Under the pieces are notes generated by a model that made no database searches, had not been told where the DNA came from, and was given only the letters and a program-made list of their open reading frames with translations. 64,000 bases of DNA. It comes from Methanobacterium sp. (lineage in GTDB: Archaea; Methanobacteriota; Methanobacteria; Methanobacteriales; Methanobacteriaceae). Positions 18,303 to 26,782 of the stretch are shown here, piece by piece. A program made the translations under genes and the position numbers. The DNA is taken from positions 1 through 64,000 of the forward strand of contig JAHRFX010000110.1 in assembly GCA_019084405.1 (NCBI GenBank). Direction: 5' to 3'. The first letter of the stretch is position 1, and the number at the start of each line of letters is the position of its first letter.

Positions 18303-20084
18303 ATGGAGAAAGAAGAATACTTTTCTAAGGCTATGGATATTTTTAATGACGATGAATTTGAAGAAGCTTTAGAATACTTTGATAAAATTACTGAAAAATA
18401 TCCTGATCACCAGAATGCCTGGTTCATGAAGGCCGTGACATTAATCAATATGGAAGAGGATGAAAAAGCACTTCAATCCATAGAAAAAGCTATACTCCTT
18501 AATCCAGAGGATACTGAGGCCTGGGTTAAGAAGGCCTGGATTTTATTGTTATTGGATAATTCCAGAGAGGGATTAAATGCAGTTGAAAAAGCAATGCAAT
18601 TAGATAAGAATTTTTCAGATAGTTTATACCTTAAGGGTAAATTTTTACTTAATATGAAACTTTATTCAGAATCTTTATACTATTTTGAAAAATATCCCCA
18701 AGATGAATACCTGTATCCTGATTCACTTTTCCACCAGGGAGAAGCCCTTTACAAGCTGGGTAAATACCGGGAAGCTATAACCTACTTTGATAGGTCTTTA
18801 GAATTTGAAAGTGAAAATCCAGAAGTTCTTAATTATAAGGGTATGGCCTTTATGGACCTTGGAAAGTATGAAGAAGCATCAGAATACTTTATAAAAGCAT
18901 TGGAATTCAACCCTGGTTTTATTTCACCTATTTTTAATCTGGGCATCATGGAAAAGAAGTCTAAAAATTTAAAAAAATCACTGGATTTATTTGATAAAGT
19001 CCTGAAAATAGACCCTGACAATCAAGATGCCTGGTATCAGCAGGGAATTATTTATAAACGTTTAAATCTAGAAAAAGAGTCTTTAAAAGCCTATAAAAAA
19101 TATGTAGAAATCGCAAAAAAGAAGGGTAGCCCCCAGAGCAAGTTAATTGTCCGGCGGGTGAATGAATACATTTCCAATATGGAGAAAAATAAGGGACAAC
19201 CAGAGCCCAGGAAAACTCCTGTGTACTGGCAATGGGTTTTTAAACCGGATTATTTCCTGGAAGAAGACGGAAGAGAAAAAAAATCGTTAGAACCATATGA
19301 ATCTTTCCGGGCTGGAAGTTGTGGCAGCTGTCATAAAAACACCCGGTTTGGAGATTTAATTCTCATTTACCGTGCCGGCAAAAAAGAAGGAGAAACATAT
19401 CAAGATTTGAAATATCTATTAATGGCCACCAGTGATGCTTATTCTATAGAAGATGATGAATATGTCTTTGAACATGGATGGACCTATGGATGTGACTACC
19501 TGCCTCTTTTTAAATTTGAAAATTCCATTAATTTGAGTGAAATGAAAAATGAAGAGTATTTAGAAGGATGGAATGCTCTAAGCTCTAATTTCAATCGAAC
19601 TATTTATAAAACTGATAAAATGTACTGGGAATATTTGATTAGATTGCTGGAAGAAAAGAACCCGGAATTTGAATTAAAAAACCTTAAAATAGGAGAAATA
19701 ATTGAAAATTTTAAAACAAAATATGCTCTGGTTGATAAATTATATGAAAATCTGGCAGCCCTGGAAAAGTTTGGTTATAATCTGGATAAAATTAACCAGC
19801 AGGTTATTTGTAAAGGTCAGGGTGGTAAAATTGATATTCTAGCCCGGTATAAAAGTGGAGATCTGCTAGTAATTGGATTAATAAATGATTCTGCTTCAAG
19901 GGATACTTATGAAAAAATATACAATTACACAGAATGGGTTAAAGACTATTTAGCCCATAAAGAATCTGTTAAAGGTCTGATTATTAGTCAGGGTTATGAT
20001 GATGGATTTAAGTCTAAACTGGATGGTAATCCTGATATGGAGTATCTGGAATTAAGTGAGGTTATGGCCAATTCCCTGAAATGA
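18303..20084 (+). CDS. TPR - EVE-like - NucS-like (catalytically altered) fusion protein
   Basis: The 593-residue protein has three parts. Residues 1-290 are about eight tetratricopeptide repeats. Residues about 305-455 resemble an EVE/PUA-like domain, which in its family binds modified bases (YWQWVFKPDYF, FGDLILIYRAG, YLLMATSDAYS, WNALSSNFNRTIYKTDKMYW). Residues about 480-593 resemble the NucS/EndoMS (DUF91) nuclease: KIDILARYKSGDLLVIGLIN, then YTEWVKDYL. In NucS the strand reads VVIELK, with a catalytic ExK; here Glu and Lys are Gly and Asn. It is probably a binding, not cutting, protein. ATG 18303 has AGGAGATGAATAA upstream. No partner gene is evident. Confidence 0.75.
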   Translation: MEKEEYFSKAMDIFNDDEFEEALEYFDKITEKYPDHQNAWFMKAVTLINMEEDEKALQSIEKAILLNPEDTEAWVKKAWILLLLDNSREGLNAVEKAMQLDKNFSDSLYLKGKFLLNMKLYSESLYYFEKYPQDEYLYPDSLFHQGEALYKLGKYREAITYFDRSLEFESENPEVLNYKGMAFMDLGKYEEASEYFIKALEFNPGFISPIFNLGIMEKKSKNLKKSLDLFDKVLKIDPDNQDAWYQQGIIYKRLNLEKESLKAYKKYVEIAKKKGSPQSKLIVRRVNEYISNMEKNKGQPEPRKTPVYWQWVFKPDYFLEEDGREKKSLEPYESFRAGSCGSCHKNTRFGDLILIYRAGKKEGETYQDLKYLLMATSDAYSIEDDEYVFEHGWTYGCDYLPLFKFENSINLSEMKNEEYLEGWNALSSNFNRTIYKTDKMYWEYLIRLLEEKNPEFELKNLKIGEIIENFKTKYALVDKLYENLAALEKFGYNLDKINQQVICKGQGGKIDILARYKSGDLLVIGLINDSASRDTYEKIYNYTEWVKDYLAHKESVKGLIISQGYDDGFKSKLDGNPDMEYLELSEVMANSLK

Positions 20085-20191
20085 AAGATTTAAGGCAGTA
20101 TTATAAACCAGGCTTTTAATTGTTATAATCTTTCTATTTTTCCCCTATATTTTTAGTAGGAGGATGCTCCTTAATGAGTTAATGGTCATAT

Positions 20192-20220
20192 CCTCCCTCA
20201 GGGAGGGTTTTATATTTTAT
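20192..20220 (+). terminator. Hairpin with U-rich tail
   Basis: CCTCCC-TCA-GGGAGG (20192-20206) is a perfect six-base-pair stem, followed by GTTTTATATTTTAT. It lies 108 bases after the TPR gene stop and would end plus-strand transcription. The U-tail is interrupted, so strength is uncertain. Confidence 0.5.
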
Positions 20221-20326
20221 GCATCATAAATTTAAATAAGGGATTTGACCTGGAATTTAAGGTAAAAGAGCTATTAACCATGATTCGATTCATGGGCAGG
20301 CTTTTTAAAGAATAATAACCCTATTT

Positions 20327-20530
20327 TTAATCATCATTAAACTCCATTGATGCAAAGGTAAAGCCAAAGCTCCAACGCACCTGACCGGCAGCTTATTTAA
20401 TTCATCCATACTGTCCCTTAATGATTAGATTTTTTTTATGGTTATTTATACGGTGTTCGCATTTTAAGGATACCACACAGGCCAGGGCTATTAATGTTTT
20501 ATCCTTGGAGGATAATGCATATCTTTCATT
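20327..20530 (-). pseudogene. Decayed carboxymuconolactone decarboxylase (AhpD-like) remnant
   Basis: On the minus strand one frame encodes YALSSKDKTLIALACVVSLK followed by CEHRINNHKKN, matching the CxxC core of carboxymuconolactone decarboxylase/AhpD proteins (usually CEHC or CxxC; the second Cys is Arg here). A second frame gives a plausible end, AAGQVRWSFGFTFASMEFND. Stops and shifts lie between and before them. This explains part of the 700-base gap between the TPR gene and the NifX-like gene; I see nothing else convincing in 20085-20762 besides the hairpin near 20192. Confidence 0.5.
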
Positions 20531-20763
20531 ATCACACTGGCCAGATTATGGAAGGTCAGTATTTAATTCTTCACTTACAGCTTCACTAAATCAATAGCGG
20601 CCGGGTTTTTCTTTCTTCAAATTATTCACTCTTATATAATTTTTTTTTATATTTTATACCATCAATGAGGGCATTTATATTTTTAGATGTTGCCGGATTG
20701 CCCCTCATCATCAGAATCTTTTTTTAATGAATAATAATCAAGATAAATCTTATATAATACTAA

Positions 20764-20777
20764 TGAATATATATTCA
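20764..20777. promoter_or_regulatory. Palindromic operator candidate upstream of the NifX-like gene
   Basis: TGAATATATATTCA is a perfect 14-base palindrome (16 bases with the flanking A and T). A TATA-like run (CTTATATAATAC, about 20747-20758) lies upstream, which would place the transcription start inside or beside the palindrome. An identical copy lies before the DUF134 regulator at 21178-21191. A repressor bound here would block transcription start. Confidence 0.65.
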
Positions 20778-20792
20778 TAAGGAGGATTAAAC

Positions 20793-21162
20793 ATGAAAAT
20801 TGCCATAGCATCCCAGGGGACGGGAAATAGAATCTCAGGTCAGTGACCTTTTTGGCCGTAGCCGGGACTTTATAATTCTGGAAATGGTTGATGATAAAAT
20901 ATCTACTATTAACTCCATAGAAAATCCATTTCAAAATGATAAAGCAGCAGGTAACTTAGCTGCCCAATTTATGGCAGATGAGAGTATAAATATACTTATA
21001 ACTGGTAAACTGGGGCATGTAGCCTTAAAAGTATTGAATAATGCCGGTATAAAAGCATATAAAAGTCACAGGGGAACAGTTAAACAGAATATAAAGTTAT
21101 ACCAGCAGGGCAAGTTAACTGAACTTAGCAACCTGCAGTCCGGGTTCCCCACCGGGAAATAA
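20793..21162 (+). pseudogene. NifX/NifB-C dinitrogenase cofactor-fold protein, one-base frameshift
   Basis: ATG 20793 (after AAGGAGGATTAAAC) opens MKIAIASQGT, the family start. The frame then hits TGA, but one G fewer in GACGGGAAATAG restores EIESQVSDLFGRSRDFIILE and continues through INILITGKLGHVALKVLNNA to TGA/TAA at 21162, about 122 residues. This is the small NifX/NifB C-terminal-like family, often next to DUF134 regulators in methanogens. Either a recent null mutation or a sequence error; the rest of the gene is undamaged. Confidence 0.8.
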
Positions 21163-21177
21163 ATTTATAACTGAAAT

Positions 21178-21191
21178 TGAATATATATTCA
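21178..21191. promoter_or_regulatory. Second copy of the palindromic operator, at the DUF134 gene start
   Basis: TGAATATATATTCA recurs exactly, ending three bases before the DUF134 start codon. A TATA-like AAATTTATAAC lies about 20 bases upstream of it (near 21160-21170), so the message would be leaderless or nearly so. This fits autoregulation by the DUF134 protein, but binding is inferred only. Confidence 0.65.
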
Positions 21192-21194
21192 TTT

Positions 21195-21785
21195 ATGTCC
21201 CGGCCACGACGTATTAGAAAAATAAGAGATCAACCCCGGATTAGATGTTTTAAACCGGAAAATGATGAAGATGAACCTTTAAGTGTGATTGAAATTACTA
21301 TAGATGAGTTTGAAGCAATAAGACTTCGGGATTATCATGATATTCAACAAAAAAAATCAGCCGAATTAATGGAAATATCCCAACCCACCTTTCACCGCAT
21401 CATTTCATCAGCCCGAAAAAAAATTGCCCGGGCCCTGATTGAAGGAAGCACCATAATAATAACTGGAGATGATTTTATGACAGAAAATAAAGAATATAAA
21501 TGCAATGTATGTGCCTTTAAGTGGAGCAGTCCCAAGAAAGTATATGATAAATGTCCAGATTGTGATTCAGAAAATATCCAGGCCATTGAAAAGCAGGATA
21601 ATGATTCAAAACAGGATATTGGACAGCGCAGATCTTTTGGCGGTCCAGGTTTAGGTGCAGGTGCCCCTACAGTATGTAAGTGTCCTAACTGTGGTTTCGA
21701 GTCTCCTAAAAAAAGAGGAGTACCCTGTAGAAACACCAAGTGTCCGGAATGTGATATGCCACTTTGTGGATCAGATACTATCTGA
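21195..21785 (+). CDS. DUF134 winged-helix regulator with C-terminal zinc ribbons
   Basis: The 196-residue protein starts MSRPRRIRKIRDQPRIRCFK, the usual DUF134 opening, and has a helix-turn-helix region (DYHDIQQKKSAELMEISQPT, FHRIISSARKKI) ending near residue 90. Two zinc-ribbon segments follow: CNVCAFKW...CPDC and CPNCGFES...CRNTKCPEC. ATG 21195 is chosen over an earlier ATG at 21177 because the family begins with RPRR and the palindrome occupies the upstream bases. Twelve bases separate it from atwA, so the two are probably one operon. It likely represses its own gene and the NifX-like gene. Confidence 0.85.
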   Translation: MSRPRRIRKIRDQPRIRCFKPENDEDEPLSVIEITIDEFEAIRLRDYHDIQQKKSAELMEISQPTFHRIISSARKKIARALIEGSTIIITGDDFMTENKEYKCNVCAFKWSSPKKVYDKCPDCDSENIQAIEKQDNDSKQDIGQRRSFGGPGLGAGAPTVCKCPNCGFESPKKRGVPCRNTKCPECDMPLCGSDTI

Positions 21786-21797
21786 AATGGTGATAAT

Positions 21798-23390
21798 TTG
21801 TATTTCATTGAATTAAAAAATGTTAGTAAATCATTTCAGGACCAGGTAGCCCTCCAGAATATAAATTTGGAACTGGAAGAAGGTAGCGTACTGGGTATTT
21901 TAGGAAAAAGTGGCTCAGGGAAATCCATCCTCATTAACATGTTACGGGGTATGAAAGATTACCGTCCTGATGAAGGCCAGATCATTTATAACCTGGCATT
22001 GTGTTCTGATTGTTTGCAGGTGGAGCCACCATCCTGGAAAGATAAAAAATGCTCCTGTGGAGGTCGACTGGAATTACAGAGAGTTGATTTCTGGAACTGC
22101 CACCGGAGTTTATTTGCAGCTATTCGCCGCCGCATATCCATCATGCTCCAGAGAACCTTTGCCCTCTATGAAGATGATACGGTGATAGATAATGTTTTAA
22201 AGGCCCTGAACGATGATTCCCCCGAGAGTACATACCGGGCCCTGGAACTTCTGGAAATGACCCATATGACCCATCGCGTAACTCAGATAGCCCGGGATTT
22301 AAGTGGTGGAGAAAAACAAAGAGTGGTCCTTGCCCGTCAAATGGCTAAAAATCCCATGCTTTTTTTAGCTGATGAACCCACCGGAACCCTGGATCCTAAA
22401 ACTGCAGAATTAATCCATGAAACACTACTCCAGGGGGTTAAAAATAAGGACCAGACCATGGTAATCACTTCCCACTGGCCAGAAGTAATGAAATTATTAT
22501 CCGACCAGGTTATATGGCTGGATGATGGTAAAATAATCCAAAAGGGAGATCCAGAAACTGTAGTTAAAAGTTTCATGGATACTGTTCCGCTACCTGAAAA
22601 AAAAGAACATTCCATCGTTGCTAATCCTATTATAAATATAGAAAAGGTGAAGAAACATTATTACTCCATTGAAAGGGGAGTGATTAAGGCCGTGGATGGG
22701 GTTAATCTGGTGGTAAATGAAGGAGAAATATCCAGTATTGTGGGTTTAAGTGGGGCTGGTAAAACCACCCTTTCCCGGATGCTCTGCGGCTTAACAGATC
22801 CCAGCTCCGGTAAAATAAATGTCAGACTGGGTGAAAACTGGATAGATATGACTCAAAAAGGACCACAGGGTAGAGGTAGGGTCACCCCTTATATTGGACT
22901 CTTACACCAGGAATACAGTCTTTATCCACATAAAACGGTTATAGAAAACATGACAGATTCTATAAGTCTGGAATTACCAGCAGAATTTGGAAAAATAAAG
23001 GCCATATTTGTCCTGCAGGCGGTTGGTTTTACAGAAAGCTATGCTCAACTTATGCTGAATAAATACCCTGATGAATTAAGTAGTGGAGAGCGCCATAGGG
23101 TGGCTCTGGCCCAGATACTGATTAAAGAACCTAAAATTGTTATACTGGATGAACCCACCGGTACCATGGATCCTATAACCAGGGTGCAGTTAACTGATTC
23201 TATAATAAAAGCCAGGGAGGAATTAAATCAAACTTTCCTGATTATTTCCCATGATATGGACTTTGTACTGGATGTTTGTGATGTGGCCACCATTATGAGA
23301 GGAGGAAAGATATTAAAAACAGGGGCACCCCCGACCATTGTGGAAGACTTAACCCATGGGGAAAAAGAAAAAATGCTTAAAAATAATTAA
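21798..23390 (+). CDS. atwA: Methyl-coenzyme M reductase activation component A2
   Basis: The 530-residue protein has two ABC ATPase domains: Walker A GKSGSGKS (about residue 36) and GLSGAGKT (about 317), signatures LSGGEKQR and LSSGERHR, Walker [12 protein letters not shown] and [10 protein letters not shown]. Between the motifs of the first domain lies a cysteine cluster, CSDCLQVE...KKCSCGG (about residues 69-93). This is AtwA, which uses ATP in the reductive activation of the Ni-F430 of methyl-coenzyme M reductase. The start is TTG 21798 after GGTGATAAT; spacing is short, but no better start keeps the N-terminus. Confidence 0.9.
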   Translation: MYFIELKNVSKSFQDQVALQNINLELEEGSVLGILGKSGSGKSILINMLRGMKDYRPDEGQIIYNLALCSDCLQVEPPSWKDKKCSCGGRLELQRVDFWNCHRSLFAAIRRRISIMLQRTFALYEDDTVIDNVLKALNDDSPESTYRALELLEMTHMTHRVTQIARDLSGGEKQRVVLARQMAKNPMLFLADEPTGTLDPKTAELIHETLLQGVKNKDQTMVITSHWPEVMKLLSDQVIWLDDGKIIQKGDPETVVKSFMDTVPLPEKKEHSIVANPIINIEKVKKHYYSIERGVIKAVDGVNLVVNEGEISSIVGLSGAGKTTLSRMLCGLTDPSSGKINVRLGENWIDMTQKGPQGRGRVTPYIGLLHQEYSLYPHKTVIENMTDSISLELPAEFGKIKAIFVLQAVGFTESYAQLMLNKYPDELSSGERHRVALAQILIKEPKIVILDEPTGTMDPITRVQLTDSIIKAREELNQTFLIISHDMDFVLDVCDVATIMRGGKILKTGAPPTIVEDLTHGEKEKMLKNN

Positions 23391-23402
23391 AGTGGCGATT
23401 TG

Positions 23403-23483
23403 ATGGTTAAATTGATAGTTATAGTAGCAACCATCACCACCGTGGCCCTGGTCCTGATGGTGGACCCTGCCTCCAAATATTAA
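23403..23483 (+). CDS. Very small membrane peptide (26 aa) after atwA
   Basis: ATG 23403 opens MVKLIVIVATITTVALVLMV and ends DPASKY, a single hydrophobic helix. It starts 12 bases after the atwA stop on the same strand, with AGTGGCGATTTG upstream, a GTGG/GGCGAT partial ribosome site. Its position suggests co-transcription with atwA. It could be chance; conservation is the deciding point. Confidence 0.4.
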   Translation: MVKLIVIVATITTVALVLMVDPASKY

Positions 23484-23542
23484 AACTATAGATTAAAAAA
23501 GGCATAATTTGAAGGATTTATATTAGATGAGGTTATCCTCTA

Positions 23543-24112
23543 CTATTCATAATAAAACTTCTCCAGAATAACCTTACCCTGATGATCAAAAACTATCCCT
23601 TCTGCTTCCAGTAATGCCCTTTTCATATATACCCCGCCCTGAAACCCTCCCAGGGATCCATCAGAACGAATAGCTCTATGGCAGGGGATGATAATTGGAA
23701 AGGGGTTACGGGCCAGGGCATTTCCCACTGCTCTGGTACCTTTTTCTTTACCAAGATACCGGGCCAGTAACTGATAGGTGCTGACACTTCCCCGGGGGAT
23801 ATTATACTCCGCATTCAATACCATTTTTTGAAAAAATGAACATTTATTCCAGTCTATCATATCCCGGGAAAAGTGTACCTCATCTCCTTTAAGAAATCTT
23901 TCCAATTTAAAAGCAACTTCATCAATCTGCCGGCAACTCTCTTCATTTATAAATCGGTATGCGTTTTTTACTTCTTCTTCAGCGCTTAAATCAGGAGTAG
24001 ATAATATAATTTGTAATATAAGAGGTTTTTCCTCAATTAAAGACCAGATTATGGCTACCGGACCAAATGGTGTGGATTTAATGATTTTTAGATGGGTTTT
24101 TTCAGGGTTCAT
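23543..24112 (-). CDS. ogt: Methylated-DNA--protein-cysteine methyltransferase (Ogt type)
   Basis: The 189-residue protein has the active-site block PFPIIIPCHRAIRSDGSLGG with the methyl-accepting Cys in PCHR, preceded by the helix-turn-helix region PRGSVSTYQLLARYLG. It repairs O6-alkylguanine in DNA by suicide transfer. ATG 24112 has AAGGAT six bases upstream; an in-frame ATG at 24127 lacks a ribosome site. It converges on the atwA operon. Confidence 0.9.
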   Translation of the reverse strand: MNPEKTHLKIIKSTPFGPVAIIWSLIEEKPLILQIILSTPDLSAEEEVKNAYRFINEESCRQIDEVAFKLERFLKGDEVHFSRDMIDWNKCSFFQKMVLNAEYNIPRGSVSTYQLLARYLGKEKGTRAVGNALARNPFPIIIPCHRAIRSDGSLGGFQGGVYMKRALLEAEGIVFDHQGKVILEKFYYE

Positions 24113-24337
24113 GGGAATATCCTTCATCTATTACAATTATATTTTATTTGGTGTAAAATATAGTTTTTTTTTAGAAGAAATCTATTAAATAGAGAGATAC
24201 CTGCTAGATGGTTATTTAGAACATGTTCCCTCATTCCTAAAAATTTATATAGTTATTCCCGGGCATGTTTATATGTACAGTTAGAATTAAATAAGAAAAA
24301 GTATTACTTAATGAAAATTTTAAGGTGGTGTGTATGC

Positions 24338-26240
24338 ATGAGTAAAGATACTTCCGTCCTTCTGGATGAAAAAAGACTTTTTAAACCGAATTACCATGTT
24401 GGAAGAGGCCCATGTTAAAAACTGGGAGGCAGAGCTGGAAAAGGGGAAGGATATAGAAAAATACTGGGAAGAAAAAGCCGAACAATTTGAATGGTTTAAG
24501 AAATGGGATACAGTTCTGGATGAATCGGAAAAACCGTTCTATAAGTGGTTTGTCAATGGTAAAATCAATTTATGTTACAATGCCGTGGGCCGCTGGATAA
24601 ATACTGATAAAAGAAACCAGGTGGCCATACTCTATGCCAATGAAAGGGGAGAAGAAATAAAACTCACCTATTATGAGCTATACCGGGAAGTAAATAAAAT
24701 GGCCAGTGTCTTAAAAAACCTGGGCATTAAAAAAGGGGATACCGTTTCCATGTACCTTCCCATGTGCCCGGAATTATTGATATCCATGCTGGCCTGTAAC
24801 CGAATCGGGGCGGTGCATAGTGTGGTTTATTCGGGTTTAAGTGTAGGTGGATTTGTTGAAAGGATAAATGACTCCCAGGCCAGGGTTCTCATAACTGCCG
24901 ATGGTACCTACCGGCGGGGGAAAATAATTGATCTTAAAAAAATTGCGGATGAAGCCCTGCTGCAGTGCCCCACTGTAGAAACTATGGTTCTGGTCTGGCA
25001 TACCGGGAACCCTATTAAAGTATCAGAATTAAGTGGTAGGGAAATATTATACTCCACTCTGATTGAGGGTGAATCAGATGAGTGCCCGGTAGAAGAAATG
25101 GATTCAGAAGATCCGCTTTTCACCCTTTATACTTCAGGTAGTACCGGTAGACCTAAGGGAGTACTGCACACCACCGCGGGTTACATGGTGGGAGTGGCCA
25201 CCACCCTGAAAAATGTATTCGATATCCATGACGGAGACCTGTGGTGGTGTACCGGAGATATTGGATGGATCACCGGGCATAGCTACCTAATCTATGGGCC
25301 CCTGCTTTTAGGTACCACCACCCTGGTCTATGAAGGTGCACCGGATTATCCGGATCCAGGAGCCTGGTGGAACATTGTGGAAAAATACGGTGTAACCAAA
25401 TTATACACCGCCCCTACCTGCCATACGCCACCTGATGAGGTATGGGAGTAAATACCCTGGTCTTTACAACTTATCCTCACTTAAAATACTGGGAAGTGTG
25501 GGTGAAACTATAAATCCAGAGGCCTGGATGTGGTTTTATAAAAACATTGGAAAGGAGAAAACTCCAATTATGGATACCTGGTGGCAGACCGAGACCGGCA
25601 TGCATATGATCGCTCCTTTACCGGTCTCCCCTTTAAAACCAGGCACTGCCACCATGCCCCTTCCCGGAGTTCATGTTGATGTGGTGATGAAAAAGGAAAT
25701 CAGGTGCCCCCTGGTAAAGGAGGTTATCTGGTAATAACCAGACCCTGGCCCGCCATGTTCCGTACCTTATACCGTGATAAAGAAAGATATCAGGATACTT
25801 ACTGGAAGGAAATACCAGGGGGTGTCTATCAGGCAGGGGACATGGCCCGTAAAGATGAGGATGGTTATATCTGGATTCAGGGTAGATCAGACGACGTACT
25901 TAAAATTGCCGGGCACCAGGTAGGTACTTCTGAAGTTGAATCCGCCTTTGTATCTCATCCGGCGGTGGTGGAAGCCGCAGTAATTGGAAAAGCAGATCCC
26001 ATCAAAGGACAGGTCATAAAATCTTTCCTTATACTAAAAAAAGGCTATCAGTTAAATACCAGCATTATTGAAGAACTTAAAAAACACGTGCGATATGAAC
26101 TGGGGCCTGTGGCGGTTTTAGGTGAAATGGTGCAGGTGGATAAACTACCTAAAACCAGGAGTGGTAAAATCATGCGGCGTATACTCCGGGCCCAGGATAG
26201 AGGTGAAGATTTAGGGGATACTTCTACTTTAGGGGAGTAA
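24338..26240 (+). pseudogene. acs: AMP-forming acetyl-CoA synthetase with three frameshifts
   Basis: ATG 24338 (after AAGGTGGTGTGTATGC) opens [18 protein letters not shown]. An extra T near 24389 shifts the frame; it resumes as [20 protein letters not shown]. The central part has the adenylation motif [13 protein letters not shown] second extra base near 25420 breaks the frame before [19 protein letters not shown], and a missing base near 25685 breaks it again before [19 protein letters not shown]. The end, [20 protein letters not shown], with the catalytic Lys, is intact, about 633 codons in all. Acs activates acetate to acetyl-CoA for biosynthesis. No nonsense mutations or deletions besides the three single-base shifts were seen. 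Confidence 0.85.
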
Positions 26241-26502
26241 AAATCCCTGATTCTGCCCTTTATTTTTCTTATAAAAATGGGGGTCTGGTGAATTTAATAT
26301 CTAAATCCAGTGTCATAGAAAAACTATATAAAGCTTTATTAGAATAGATAACAAAGAACTAATAAGGACGAAGAATAATAATGATTATTTTAAATATTCG
26401 TCGTAATTAATTTCCCGGGATGAATATTTTTTTTTCCTGGTATTGTACTGAAATTTTATATTTTAGTATAATTTAAAATTACTAAATTAAGAGTTGAATA
26501 CT

Positions 26503-26607
26503 ATGGCAAAAGTTAAAGGAACTAAAAAAAGAACTAGACAAAAAACAGGTTACAGAAAGGCTGGAAATAAAAGAGGAAGAGGAGTTAAACACTCTAAAAA
26601 AAATTAG
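26503..26607 (+). CDS. Very small, highly basic protein (34 aa)
   Basis: ATG 26503 opens MAKVKGTKKRTRQKTGYRKA and ends GNKRGRGVKHSKKN, with about half of residues Lys or Arg and glycines between. This composition fits an RNA- or DNA-binding peptide such as a small ribosomal protein, but I do not recognise the family. The upstream GAGTTGAATACT is a weak ribosome site. It stands alone between the broken acs and the broken ferredoxin-nitroreductase. The remaining spacer (26241-26502) is AT-rich with no other feature. Confidence 0.6.
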   Translation: MAKVKGTKKRTRQKTGYRKAGNKRGRGVKHSKKN

Positions 26608-26782
26608 TTTAAGGGTTTAATACTCTTTAAATTATTTTTAAAAGGCTTATATTTGAATAATAATACTAATATTATCTATAAATTTATTTTAAATTTTGTT
26701 TTTTATTTTATCTTAAATTGCCGGGTATCTTTATATTACTTCAATATTATAAATTAATACAGAAAATTATGGAGAAACCCCC

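Noticed and set aside
20683..20934. Minus-strand 83-codon frame over the NifX-like promoter
   Set aside because: It runs antisense through the NifX-like gene start, palindrome and TATA region and has no ribosome site.
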